NCBI RefSeq assembly: GCF_026340095.1
Contig: NZ_JAPEPO010000002.1
Coordinates: 930,001-994,000, forward strand
Origin: Streptomyces sp. NBC_01446
Lineage (GTDB): Bacteria > Actinomycetota > Actinomycetes > Streptomycetales > Streptomycetaceae
Length of the DNA stretch: 64,000 nt
Reading direction: 5' to 3'
The position numbers and the translations under genes were made by a program. Positions 33,150 to 41,329 of this stretch are shown here, piece by piece. The stretch's first letter is position 1. Each line of letters opens with the position of its first letter. Below the pieces are notes generated by a model. The model had not been told where the DNA came from. It ran no database searches and saw nothing but the letters and a program-made list of their open reading frames with translations.

Positions 33150-34154
33150 CTAACGCGCCGCCTGGAACGTGCGCCGGTACGCCAGCGGTGAGACGCCGAT
33201 CGCGGCGTGCAGATGCTGTCGCAGTGACGCGGCCGTGGCGAAGCCCACTTCACCGGCGATCCGGTCCACCGGCAGATCGCTGGACTCCAGCAGATGACGC
33301 GCCCTCGCAACCCGCTGCTGGGTGAGCCACCGGCCGGGGCTCATCCCGGCCTCGTCATGGAACCGGCGGGCGAACGTCCGCAGACTCATCTGCGCATGGT
33401 CCGCGAGCTCGGCCAGCGTCAGCGGCAGGTCGAGGTGGTCGAGTGCCCACTCCCTGGTGGCGGCCGTACCGGCGACGGACGCCTCGGGAACGGGCTGCTC
33501 GATGTACTGCGCCTGACCGCCTTCGCGCCAGGGCGGCACCACACACTTACGCGCCACATGGTTGGCCACGGCGGCGCCGTGGTCCTGGCGTACGACGTGG
33601 AGGCAGACATCCACACCGGCTCCGGCACCGGCCGAGGTGAGGATGTCGCCGTCCTCGACGAAGAGGACATCGGGGTCGAGCTTCACCTTTGGAAACAGGC
33701 GTCGGAATCGGTCGGCCAGGTACCAGTGCGTGGTCGCCCGGCGGCCGTCGAGCAGACCGGCCGCGGCGAGGACGAAGGCGCCGGTGCAGATGGACATGAT
33801 GCGAGTGCCGGGCGGGATGTGCGCGAGCGCGGCGGCCACCGGACCCGGGAGCACGGCCTCGTTGGGCGGGTACTCGTCGACCGGCGGGATCACCACGGTG
33901 TCGGCCTCGGCCAGCGCTTCGGGGCCGTGCTCGACGGTGATCAGGAAGTCCGCGTCCGTGCGCACCGGGCCCCCGTCGACACTGCAGGTGCGGATCTCGT
34001 ACCGGCCGTCCGCGGCACCGAAGATCCGCCGCGGAATGCCCAGCTCGAACGGGTGCACCCCGTCGAGCGCCAGCACCACGACCCTGTGCACACCGCCAGG
34101 ATCGCCGACTCCACCGACGCCACTGCCATCCCTGCCATCCCTGCCACCACTCAT
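33150..34154 (-). CDS. GlxA-family regulator (DJ-1/PfpI domain plus AraC helix-turn-helix)
   Basis: A 334-residue regulator. After a Gly-rich N-terminus, residues 22-195 form a DJ-1/PfpI-like domain (VVVLALDGVHPFELGIPRRI, SICTGAFVLAAAGLLDG with the elbow Cys). Residues 230-330 form two AraC helix-turn-helix units (TLAELADHAQMSLRTFARRF; VDRIAGEVGFATAASLRQH). TAGAAT on the minus strand 6 bases before ATG suggests a leaderless transcript. Divergent from the quinone oxidoreductase, with an operator-like palindrome between, so it likely controls that gene. Confidence 0.88.
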   Translation of the reverse strand: MSGGRDGRDGSGVGGVGDPGGVHRVVVLALDGVHPFELGIPRRIFGAADGRYEIRTCSVDGGPVRTDADFLITVEHGPEALAEADTVVIPPVDEYPPNEAVLPGPVAAALAHIPPGTRIMSICTGAFVLAAAGLLDGRRATTHWYLADRFRRLFPKVKLDPDVLFVEDGDILTSAGAGAGVDVCLHVVRQDHGAAVANHVARKCVVPPWREGGQAQYIEQPVPEASVAGTAATREWALDHLDLPLTLAELADHAQMSLRTFARRFHDEAGMSPGRWLTQQRVARARHLLESSDLPVDRIAGEVGFATAASLRQHLHAAIGVSPLAYRRTFQAAR

Positions 34155-34169
34155 GGCACGATTCTATCG

Positions 34170-34190
34170 AATGGTGGCAGTCATGCCATT
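34170..34190. promoter_or_regulatory. Nested palindromes between GlxA regulator and oxidoreductase
   Basis: AATGG (34170) pairs with CCATT (34186-34190), and inside it TGGCA-GTCA-TGCCA (34175-34188) is a perfect repeat. It covers the spacer upstream of the TAGAAT -10 of the regulator. Confidence 0.45.
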
Positions 34191-34223
34191 TTCTCGGGCG
34201 ATCGGCCACGGCACGCTGGAGCC

Positions 34224-35222
34224 GTGAGCACTTCAGAGAGCACCGCACCCATCGCATCCACCACGCCCGTCACGCCCGCCGTACCCACCATGCGGGCCAT
34301 CAGCCAGGACACCCTCGGCGGCCCCGAGGTACTGAAGGAGGTCGAGCGCGAACGCCCGGCGCCGGGACTGAGCGAGATCCTTGTCAGGGTCCATGCCGCA
34401 GGCGTCAACCCGACCGACTGGAAGCACCGGGCGCACGGCATCTTCCTCGGCGAACCGCCGTTCGTCCTGGGCTGGGACGTGTCCGGCGTCGTCGAGGAGA
34501 CGGGTCTCGGTGTGACCCTGTTCAAGCCGGGCGACGAGGTGTTCGGCATGCTGCCCTACCCGCACGGCGTGGGCTCGCACGCCGAGTTCGTCACCGCGCC
34601 CGCCCGCGCCTTCGCGCACAAGCCGTCCGAGGTCGACCACGTGCAGGCGGGCGCCGTTCCGCTCGCCGCTCTGACCGCCTGGCAGGCCCTGGTCGACACC
34701 GCCCAGGTGCAGCCGGGGCAGCGCGTCCTGATCCACGCTGCGGCCGGCGGCGTCGGCCATCTCGCCGTGCAGATCGCCAAGGCACACGGCGCGTACGTGA
34801 TCGCCACGGCCAGCGCGGCCAAGCACGACTTCGTGCGCGGTCTGGGTGCCGACGAACTGATCGACTACCGGACGACCGACTTCACCGAGGCGGTCCGCGA
34901 CGTGGACGTCGTCCTGGACACCATCGGCGGCGACTACCGCACCCGGTCCCTGCCCACGCTGCGCGCGGGCGGTCTGCTGGTCTCCATCCTGCCGACCGGC
35001 ACCACGGAGCTGGCCGAGGAGGCCCAGCGGCTCGGCGTGCGGGGCGTGGAGATGCTCGTGGAGGCCGATCACGCCGGAATGAACGCGATCGCCGACCTGA
35101 TCGCGACGGGCAGGCTCCGCGCGACGATCGCCGGCACCTTCCCGATCGCCGAGGCCGCCAAGGCACACGAGCTGGGCGAGACCGGCCGGACGACCGGCAA
35201 GCTGGTCCTCGTCGTCCGCTGA
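34224..35222 (+). CDS. NADP-dependent quinone oxidoreductase (zinc-less MDR)
   Basis: A 332-residue medium-chain reductase. Start GTG 34224 gives a Thr/Pro-rich leader before MRAISQDTLGGPEVL; ATG 34290 is an alternative. VHAAGVNPTDWKHR near 60 and the coenzyme loop HAAAGGVGHLAVQIAKAHG near 172 are quinone-reductase signatures; structural and catalytic zinc Cys are absent. GADELIDYRTTDF follows the cofactor strand. Reduces quinones or activated alkenals. Divergent from the GlxA regulator. Confidence 0.87.
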   Translation: MSTSESTAPIASTTPVTPAVPTMRAISQDTLGGPEVLKEVERERPAPGLSEILVRVHAAGVNPTDWKHRAHGIFLGEPPFVLGWDVSGVVEETGLGVTLFKPGDEVFGMLPYPHGVGSHAEFVTAPARAFAHKPSEVDHVQAGAVPLAALTAWQALVDTAQVQPGQRVLIHAAAGGVGHLAVQIAKAHGAYVIATASAAKHDFVRGLGADELIDYRTTDFTEAVRDVDVVLDTIGGDYRTRSLPTLRAGGLLVSILPTGTTELAEEAQRLGVRGVEMLVEADHAGMNAIADLIATGRLRATIAGTFPIAEAAKAHELGETGRTTGKLVLVVR

Positions 35223-35239
35223 TCACGTCCGCTCGTCCG

Positions 35240-36043
35240 TCAGCCCATGGTCGGGTCACCCTTGATGAGGGCGAAGGTGGCGCCGAACGGGTCCTTGACC
35301 ATGGCCATGCGGCCGACACCGGGCACGTCCATGGGCGGGAAGAGCGTCGTGGCACCGCGCTCGGTGGCGGCCGCGTAGGTCGCGTCGCAGTCCTCGACGC
35401 CGAAGTACGGGTGCCACTCGGCGCCGGACCCGGCGTCGAGGTTCTCCTGCTGGAGCTGCATGATGCCGCCGTGGCCCGCCTCGCCCACGTCCGCGGAGCC
35501 GGCGGGGGCGACGACGGTGTACGGGGGGCCGCCGTCGCCCGTCGGCATGTCCTGGTACTGCCAGGAGAACACCTGGCGGTAGAAGTCCTTGGCCGCGCCG
35601 GCGTCGGTCGCGTAGAGCTCGGTCCAGCACAGGGCGTTGGGCTGCATGACCGTTTCGAGACCCTGGACGTCACCGGGCTGCCAGACCGCGAACTGCGCAC
35701 CGGCCGGATCCGTGAACGCGGCCATTCGTCCCGCCGTGAAGACATCGCCGGGCGGAACGCGGACCGTGCCTCCGGACGCCTCGACCGCCTTGGAGACACC
35801 GTCGGCGTCAGGGGTGCTGAAGTAGACCGTCCAAGAGGGGGAAGCGCCCTCCTCGGTCAGTGGACCGGCTGCGGCCACGCTCTTGCCGTCGAGCTGGAAG
35901 AAGCCGTAGCCGCCGCCTTCCGGCCCGGCGGACTGGAACGTCCAGCCGAACACTCCGCCGTAGAACGCGGCGGCCGCGTCCATATCCGGCACACCGAGGT
36001 CGAGCCAGTTCGGCGCGCCCGGTACGTACGTCGTCGAAAGCAT
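35240..36043 (-). CDS. VOC-family protein with two glyoxalase-like domains
   Basis: A 267-residue protein with two vicinal-oxygen-chelate domains (about 10-125 and 140-265). Each starts with the LGVPDMDAAAAFYGGVFGW or ELYATDAGAAKDFYRQVFSW helix and ends with a TDPAGAQFAVWQ or KDPFGATFALI strand. ATG 36043 is chosen because AAAGG lies 7 bases upstream. Such tandem VOC proteins of Streptomyces often bind drugs or act as hydroxylase-like proteins; ligand unknown. Tail-to-tail with the quinone oxidoreductase. Confidence 0.87.
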   Translation of the reverse strand: MLSTTYVPGAPNWLDLGVPDMDAAAAFYGGVFGWTFQSAGPEGGGYGFFQLDGKSVAAAGPLTEEGASPSWTVYFSTPDADGVSKAVEASGGTVRVPPGDVFTAGRMAAFTDPAGAQFAVWQPGDVQGLETVMQPNALCWTELYATDAGAAKDFYRQVFSWQYQDMPTGDGGPPYTVVAPAGSADVGEAGHGGIMQLQQENLDAGSGAEWHPYFGVEDCDATYAAATERGATTLFPPMDVPGVGRMAMVKDPFGATFALIKGDPTMG

Positions 36044-36174
36044 GATCACGCCTTTCGTGTACTGACGAATCCCGACGCAGGCCAGCCTGGCAGCCCACTG
36101 ACAATCGCCGCTCGACACACGGCCTACGCAGGTCGCAGGTGGTGCCTGCGACCTGCGACTTGTGCCGGTGCCGG

Positions 36175-36651
36175 TTACCCGAACTGGCCGGGCTGGTAGT
36201 CGCCGGCGGGCTGCTGGATGAGGACGTTCACGCGGTTGTAGGCGTTGATCAGGGCGATGAGGGACACCAGCGCGGTGAGCTGGTCCTCGTCGTAGTACTT
36301 GGCCGCGTTCGCCCAGGCCTCGTCCGAGACACCGCCACCCGCGTCGGCGATACGGGTGCCCTGCTCGGTCAGCTCCAGGGCGGCGCGCTCGGCATCGTTG
36401 AACACCTTCGCCTCGCGCCACGCCGCGACCATGTTGAGGCGCGTCTGGTCCTCCCCGGCCGCCGTGGCGTCCTTGGTGTGCATGTCGGTGCAGAAACTGC
36501 AGCCGTTGATCTGGCTGGCGCGGATCTTCACCAGCTCCTGCGTGGCAGCCGGAAGCGTCGAGTCCGTCACCACCTTGCCGCCCGAGTTGATGTGCTTCAG
36601 AACCTTGGCCCCGATGTGGTTGGCGAAGAGGTTCAGGCGGGCTTCTTCCAT
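36175..36651 (-). CDS. Carboxymuconolactone decarboxylase / AhpD-like peroxidase
   Basis: A 158-residue all-helical protein. NGCSFCTDMHTKDA supplies the redox pair Cys51 and Cys54 with His58, the AhpD-type active site. ALELTEQGTRI and LTALVSLIALINAYNRVNVL are the later helices. It would reduce hydroperoxides with help of a thiol partner. Often paired with an ECF sigma gene in Streptomyces, but none is beside it here. Confidence 0.87.
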   Translation of the reverse strand: MEEARLNLFANHIGAKVLKHINSGGKVVTDSTLPAATQELVKIRASQINGCSFCTDMHTKDATAAGEDQTRLNMVAAWREAKVFNDAERAALELTEQGTRIADAGGGVSDEAWANAAKYYDEDQLTALVSLIALINAYNRVNVLIQQPAGDYQPGQFG

Positions 36652-36746
36652 GGCGAGCTCCTAGTTCGTGCCGGTGGTTACATCCCTCTGACGGAGCGGC
36701 TCGGCACGATGTGACGAGTCCAGATGTGACGCGCGCCACACAGGCT

Positions 36747-37067
36747 CTACTGGCGGGCTCGCGGCAGGCGGACGACCACGGTTCCGCGCTCCAGATCCAC
36801 CGTGGTCCGGTTCGGTGGCGCCCCGTCCTCGTCGTCGTCCCGCAGGATCAGGGCCGACTGCCGCTCCTTCAGCTCACTCTGCTTGCCCGGAGAAAAGCTC
36901 GCGTGGAGCTGCTCGAACCCGGTCGCCGATATCTGCCCCTGCCGCGCGCTGTTCCGCCACGGCAGCAGCCCCGCGCGTCCAGCCCGCAGAACCAGCTGAT
37001 CGGCGAAGGCCACGACGGTCAGCAGGATGGCCAGACCAGGCAGAGTCATGAAGACGACAAGTCCCAT
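36747..37067 (-). CDS. DUF6191-type small membrane protein
   Basis: A 106-residue protein with one N-terminal membrane segment (MTLPGLAILLTVVAFADQLVL). The soluble part has SATGFEQLHASFSPGKQSEL then KERQSALILRDDDEDGAPP and VDLERGTVVVRLP, the pattern I associate with DUF6191. Probably anchored with the tail in the cytoplasm. Function unknown. Divergent from the gene at 37201. Confidence 0.72.
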   Translation of the reverse strand: MGLVVFMTLPGLAILLTVVAFADQLVLRAGRAGLLPWRNSARQGQISATGFEQLHASFSPGKQSELKERQSALILRDDDEDGAPPNRTTVDLERGTVVVRLPRARQ

Positions 37068-37200
37068 GGCGCAAAGTATCCACGGCGCCCCTTTCCAGGC
37101 CCGGGCGCCGGTTGCGGGAGACCGCCCTCGGCGCCCCCGACAGGCAGTCTGCCTGTCCGGCCCAGGTATCGCATCGCGGGGATCCCGGTAGCTTGGCCCT

Positions 37201-37551
37201 ATGCCCTCTGCACTTGTTGTTGGTTACGACCCGGAGGCGATTCCCGGCCTCGACGCGGGAGCCCTGCGCAAGGGTCTTGACGAGGAGTTGGACCGGTTCG
37301 GCGAGCACGGCATCGATGCGGCCATGGCGCTGGTCGTGTTCGACGATTCCGCCGAGACCGTCCTCGTCGCGGCTCTGACGGAGCGCCCGTGGGACGTGGT
37401 GGTCGTAGGCGGTGGCATCCGCAAGGCGGAGCAGCTGCTGCCGCTCTTTGAAGAGATCATGAACCTGATCCGCCTCCATGCGCCCCAGGCCGCGATCGCG
37501 TTCAACACGAACGGCGGCGACAGCGTCGAGGCGGCACTTCGCCGGATGTGA
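37201..37551 (+). CDS. Conserved-type hypothetical protein (116 aa)
   Basis: An acidic alpha/beta protein. ALVVGYDPEAIPGLDAGALR opens it, WDVVVVGGGIRKAEQLLPLF near 64 is a central Rossmann-like strand and loop, and AAIAFNTNGGDSVEAALRRM ends it. No signal or membrane segment. TAGCTT lies 6 bases before ATG and no ribosome site is seen, so it may be leaderless. Function unknown. Confidence 0.65.
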   Translation: MPSALVVGYDPEAIPGLDAGALRKGLDEELDRFGEHGIDAAMALVVFDDSAETVLVAALTERPWDVVVVGGGIRKAEQLLPLFEEIMNLIRLHAPQAAIAFNTNGGDSVEAALRRM

Positions 37552-37597
37552 GTCCGGCCGGGGCGGACGTAGCAGGCTGAGGCGAGGCGGGAAGCTA

Positions 37598-38509
37598 CTA
37601 GGAGGCCTTCTGCAGGTTCAGGTCGCGGTTGACGGCACGGGCCGCGCGCTCGACGGTCGTGACGCCGTTCTCCATCGTGCGGTTGCCGTGGGAAAGCACG
37701 GCCATCCCGTAATCGTGACCGCCGCCGGTGAACGCGCCGACACTGTGCACGCGCCAGCCGTTGGTCGACAGCGGCAGCCAGCCGTTCTTGACGTGAACGG
37801 TCGCCGTGCCCGGCGCGCCGGCCGGCGTTCCCCAGCGCTGGTCCGGGACGACACGGTTCATCAGCCGCAGGGCATAGGCCCGGGCGCGCTCGCCGAGCAC
37901 GTTGTTGTCCGAGGTCAGCAGGCGGAGGAGCTTCACCTGGTCGCCGGCCGTGATCTGGGTGCGACCCCAGGTGCCCTTCGGGCCGGGCACCGTGTCCCTC
38001 ATCCCGGCCAGGTCGAGGAGGTGCTGGATGCCGGCGTGGCCGAGCTGGTGCCAGAGGGCGTTCGTGGCGGCGTTGTCCGACTTGGTGATCATGGCTGTGG
38101 TCAGGTCGACCTCGCGCGAGGTCAGGAAACGGTGCTCCTCCTGGACCTGGCGCAGCAGCGCGCCAAGGATCGTGACCTTGACCACGCTCGCCGAGTCGAA
38201 GGCCGTACTCGCCCGGAACGTGCACGAGGTGGCCGTGGTCCGGTCGTAGAGCGCGAGCGCCGAGGCCTTGCCGTGCCCGTGGAGCGCGGTGGCTATGTCG
38301 CGCTCCAGGCGGTCCGCCAGTCCGGGCTGGTCCGAGGTGCATGTCACCGGGGAGCCTTCGACACTAGTACCGGCACTGCTCGTACCGGCCGCCGTGCCCG
38401 CCTGGACAGGGACGGCGGCCGCGAAGGCGGTGAGCGCCGAGCCGGCGGCGAGGGCCGCGACCAGTCCCTGCTTCGCGCGTCGCGTCAGCGGCATGTGCGT
38501 TCCCGGCAT
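37598..38509 (-). CDS. Secreted class A beta-lactamase-like serine hydrolase
   Basis: A 303-residue exported protein: signal region to about residue 38 (QGLVAALAAGSALTAFAAAV), then a penicillin-binding fold. SVVK at 108-111, SDN at 144-146 and VKNGW near 238 are the three active-site motifs (KTG is KNG here). The Cys pair in VTCTSD and TSCTFRA may form a disulfide. Start ATG 38509 or ATG 38494. It may cleave beta-lactams or act on peptidoglycan; no regulator is adjacent. Confidence 0.83.
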   Translation of the reverse strand: MPGTHMPLTRRAKQGLVAALAAGSALTAFAAAVPVQAGTAAGTSSAGTSVEGSPVTCTSDQPGLADRLERDIATALHGHGKASALALYDRTTATSCTFRASTAFDSASVVKVTILGALLRQVQEEHRFLTSREVDLTTAMITKSDNAATNALWHQLGHAGIQHLLDLAGMRDTVPGPKGTWGRTQITAGDQVKLLRLLTSDNNVLGERARAYALRLMNRVVPDQRWGTPAGAPGTATVHVKNGWLPLSTNGWRVHSVGAFTGGGHDYGMAVLSHGNRTMENGVTTVERAARAVNRDLNLQKAS

Positions 38510-38985
38510 GGAGGTTCCGTCCTGCTCTGTGTCTGCGGTCGCATCGGCAGGTGGTGCTCGCCGTCGGCGGCGAGGTCGACGTCCTGCGACACGGTCGGAG
38601 CTTCGGTCGATGCCCCACCGGGGCTTCGCGCCCGTCGGTGGGGAGGTCCGTCCGTTGCGCTCGGTGTGCGGCGCTTCCTCGCGCGCACCGGGCGCTCGGC
38701 CGTCGGATGAGCGGCCCGGATCCCGAATGACGGCGACGCTACAGGGACGGAGGAGCCGACCGGGCGAAGCGTGAGCCGATATGTCAGCTATGGGCGTTTT
38801 GGTGGCGTGTGATGTTGTTCATTGCCGGATTTGTCACCAAAGCGGCGATCGGCTCGGCGGACGGGGAGTGCGGGAAGTGCGGGGAAGGGTCATGTGGCCA
38901 GCCAGGGGCGCGGATGCCGAACCTCCACGCAGCACCCGTACGCACACGCTTGTCCGCCCTTCCCCGCCCGCATTACCGTGCAGCG
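38510..38985. other. Intergenic stretch without an intact gene
   Basis: About 475 bases between the divergent beta-lactamase-like and TIGR03086-like genes. A plus-strand fragment near 38540-38596 reads QVVLAVGGEVDVLRHG, reminiscent of the first strands of a STAS anti-sigma antagonist, but it is too short to call. The right end carries the promoter at 38950-38979. Confidence 0.4.
38950..38979 (+). promoter_or_regulatory. Sigma-70-type promoter for a leaderless gene
   Basis: -35 TTGTCC (38950-38955), 18-bp spacer, -10 TACCGT (38974-38979). Transcription would start at or near the GTG at 38986. Confidence 0.55.
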
Positions 38986-39639
38986 GTGGATCTCTTCTCA
39001 CGCTCCTGGACGGCATTGCGCACCGCCGTCGCCGAAGTCCCGGACGAGGACTTCGAGCGGCCCTCCGGCTGTACGGGCTGGCTCGTGCGGGATCTCGTGT
39101 GCCACCTGGTCATCGGAGCCCAGGACGTCCTGATCACCCTGGTCACGCCGGCGGACTCCGAACCGACCGTGGACGCGGTCACGTACTGGGGCATCGTCGA
39201 ACCCCCGACCGGCGAGGACCCGCTCGACGCGCTGATCCCCCGGCTGGCCGCCGCCTACGGCGAGCCTCGGTGGCTCAAGTTCCACTTCGACGACGTCGGT
39301 TCCGCGGCGGGCCGCGCCGCCCGGCTCGCCGATCCCGCCGCCCGCGTCAGCACGCGCGAGGAGGTCCTGACCGTCGGCGACTTCCTGTCCGCGTACGTCC
39401 TCGAATGGACCTTGCACCACCTCGACCTGATCGCGCACCTGCCGTCCGCCGCTGAGCCGCCCGCCGAGACTCTCGCGGCGGTGCGCGCGACGCTGGAGAA
39501 AATCGCCGGGACTCCGTTCCCCGCCTCGTTCTCCGACACGGACGCGCTGCTGGTCGGCACCGGACGCCGCGCGCCGACCGACGCGGAGAAGGCCGCGCTG
39601 GGCGATTTCGCCGCGAGGCTCCCGCTCGCCATCGGCTGA
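38986..39639 (+). CDS. Mycothiol-dependent maleylpyruvate isomerase-like (DinB/TIGR03086-type) protein
   Basis: A 217-residue protein starting VDLFSRSWTALRTAVAEVP. CTGWLVRDLVCHLVIGAQDV near 33 contains the first metal His and LEWTLHHLDLIAHLP near 145 the others, the pattern of mycothiol-dependent DinB-superfamily enzymes. GTG 38986 is chosen since a -10 box lies 6 bases before it (leaderless); the upstream open frame is Cys/Gly-rich and unlike a protein. Substrate unknown. Confidence 0.78.
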   Translation: MDLFSRSWTALRTAVAEVPDEDFERPSGCTGWLVRDLVCHLVIGAQDVLITLVTPADSEPTVDAVTYWGIVEPPTGEDPLDALIPRLAAAYGEPRWLKFHFDDVGSAAGRAARLADPAARVSTREEVLTVGDFLSAYVLEWTLHHLDLIAHLPSAAEPPAETLAAVRATLEKIAGTPFPASFSDTDALLVGTGRRAPTDAEKAALGDFAARLPLAIG

Positions 39640-39712
39640 GTGAGAGGTTGCGCGGCGGGCGCGACCGGTTCGCCGGCGCGTACCACGCCAGGCAGACACG
39701 GCCTCGCGCCAA

Positions 39713-39734
39713 CGTGATGTCCGAATGCCGCCAG
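39713..39734 (+). promoter_or_regulatory. 22-bp shared motif, copy 1 (before the first repair oxygenase)
   Basis: CGTGATGTCCGAAT-G-CCGCCAG, identical at 21 of 22 positions to 40726-40747. It lies about 160 bases before the TTG of the oxygenase gene. Confidence 0.65.
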
Positions 39735-39875
39735 CGTTCGCTCGCACGGGCAGCGAGTATCGGTCACGCCGAGGGTGCCTGCCGGCGGCCACACGTCGTA
39801 CTGTGACGCCTCGGCCGCACCCGGCGGGGCAGCACCTCGGGCCCGCCCCGTACCGCCGCGCGAGAGACGCCTGCC

Positions 39876-40670
39876 TTGAACCAGCTGAACCAGCACACCC
39901 CCGCCCCGGACACACTCTTCAGCGACCACGCGCCGGCCGGCGCACCGCCCCGCAGTCCGCACAGCCCAACAATCCCGGCACTCGGCGAACTCAACTGGGC
40001 TGATCTGTACGGGCAGTTGAACGACGAAGGCGTGGCCGTCACCCCGCCACTGCTCTCTCGCGAACAGTGCCAGGAGATCATCGACACGTTCGAGGAACCC
40101 GGACTGTTCCGGTCCACCGTGGTCATGCAGCGCCACCAGTTCGGCCGCGGCACGTACAAGTACTACGCCGACCCCGCCGCCGTACCGCTCGTCCAGACCC
40201 TTCGCGAGCGGCTCTACCCGCCGATGGCGTGGATGGCCAACCAGTGGGCGCCTCAACTCGGCGAGCGCACCTTCCCCGGCACGCTGGACGAGCTGATCGA
40301 CGAATGCGCGGACAACGGTCAGAAGCGTCCCACTCCGCTGATCCTGCAGTACGGCAAGGGCGACTACGCCTGCCTTCACCAGGACATCTACGGCGACATC
40401 GTCTTCCCGCTGCAGATCGCCGTCATGCTCAACCAGCCCGGCGAGGACTTCACGGGCGGCGAGAACGTGTTCGTCGAGCAGCGCCCCCGCTTCCAGTCCC
40501 GCGCCATGGTGGTCAAGCCGCGGCTCGGCCAGGGAATGATCTTCCCGGTCCGCCACCGTCCGATCCGCGGCAAGAACGGGTTCCGCCGTCACCCCATGCG
40601 GCACGGCACGAACGCCGTCGAGTCCGGACACCGCAACACCCTCGGTCTCATCTTCCACAACGCCCGCTGA
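39876..40670 (+). CDS. 2OG-Fe(II) oxygenase of the DNA-damage family (Oxygenase-NA), copy 1
   Basis: A 264-residue iron/2-oxoglutarate enzyme of the group thought to remove alkyl damage oxidatively from DNA. ACLHQDIYGDIVFPLQ near residue 167 gives the HxD metal pair, FTGGENVFVEQRPRFQSRA the core strand, and RHGTNAVESGHRNTLGLIFH the distal His and 2OG-binding Arg. TTG 39876 starts it, with ACGCC-rich leader. An N-terminal Pro-rich tail of about 35 residues is present. It is paralogous to the gene at 41330 and heads the repair cluster. Confidence 0.85.
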   Translation: MNQLNQHTPAPDTLFSDHAPAGAPPRSPHSPTIPALGELNWADLYGQLNDEGVAVTPPLLSREQCQEIIDTFEEPGLFRSTVVMQRHQFGRGTYKYYADPAAVPLVQTLRERLYPPMAWMANQWAPQLGERTFPGTLDELIDECADNGQKRPTPLILQYGKGDYACLHQDIYGDIVFPLQIAVMLNQPGEDFTGGENVFVEQRPRFQSRAMVVKPRLGQGMIFPVRHRPIRGKNGFRRHPMRHGTNAVESGHRNTLGLIFHNAR

Positions 40671-40725
40671 CCGTCCGCGCCCCACCGGCCGCCACCTCTT
40701 ACAACAAGGCAGCGACCTCCGTCAG

Positions 40726-40747
40726 CGTGATGTCCGAATCCCGCCAG
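40726..40747 (+). promoter_or_regulatory. 22-bp shared motif, copy 2 (before ogt)
   Basis: CGTGATGTCCGAAT-C-CCGCCAG, 74 bases before the ogt ATG; copy 1 is at 39713-39734. A TAAGGC lies about 15 bases after it and could be a -10 element. Confidence 0.65.
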
Positions 40748-40820
40748 ACGCAACGGCACATAAGGCGCAGGGTTGGTATCAGGACACCACCGCACGAGGA
40801 GAACTGGAAGGAACAGGCCC

Positions 40821-41327
40821 ATGACCGTCTACACGACGCTTGACAGCCCGCTGGGTGAACTGCTGCTCGTGGGCGAGGAGTCGGCCACCGCGAAGGGTGG
40901 CATCGCACTTGCCGCGCTGACCGTACCGGGCCAGAGGAACGGCGCCGTCGTTCAGGACGACTGGGCTGAGGACGCGGACGCGTTCGCCGAGATCACCGCG
41001 CAGCTGCACTCGTACTTCGACGGCATGCTCACGCACTTCGACATCGAGTACACCGGCAGCGGCTCGGAATTCCAGCAGCGGGTGTGGAAGGCGCTGGAAG
41101 CCATCCCCTACGGCAACACCCTGACCTACGGCGACGTCGCCGCGCACATCGGCGCCCCGAAGGCCGCCGTCCGCGCCGTGGGTACGGCGATCGGCGCGAA
41201 TCCGCTGCTCGTCGTACGCCCCTGCCACCGCGTGATCGGCGCCAACGGGGCCCTCACCGGTTACGCGGGTGGCCTTGAGCGCAAGCGGCAGCTCCTGGAC
41301 CTGGAGAGCCCTCGCCGGACCGCCTGA
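40821..41327 (+). CDS. ogt: Methylated-DNA--protein-cysteine methyltransferase
   Basis: A 168-residue suicide enzyme that takes methyl groups from O6-methylguanine. VVRPCHRVIG puts the acceptor Cys at 135; GSEFQQRVWKALEAIPYGNT and TYGDVAAHIG are the DNA-binding helix signatures, and GYAGGLERKRQLL follows. GGAAGGAAC lies about 10 bases before ATG. Next gene begins 2 bases after the stop, so it is in one operon with the second oxygenase, the Ada-like protein and the gene at 42468. Confidence 0.94.
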   Translation: MTVYTTLDSPLGELLLVGEESATAKGGIALAALTVPGQRNGAVVQDDWAEDADAFAEITAQLHSYFDGMLTHFDIEYTGSGSEFQQRVWKALEAIPYGNTLTYGDVAAHIGAPKAAVRAVGTAIGANPLLVVRPCHRVIGANGALTGYAGGLERKRQLLDLESPRRTA

Positions 41328-41329
41328 CC

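Noticed and set aside
38536..38600. STAS (anti-sigma antagonist) gene fragment
   Set aside because: Only about 16 residues (QVVLAVGGEVDVLRHG) fit; too short to separate from chance.
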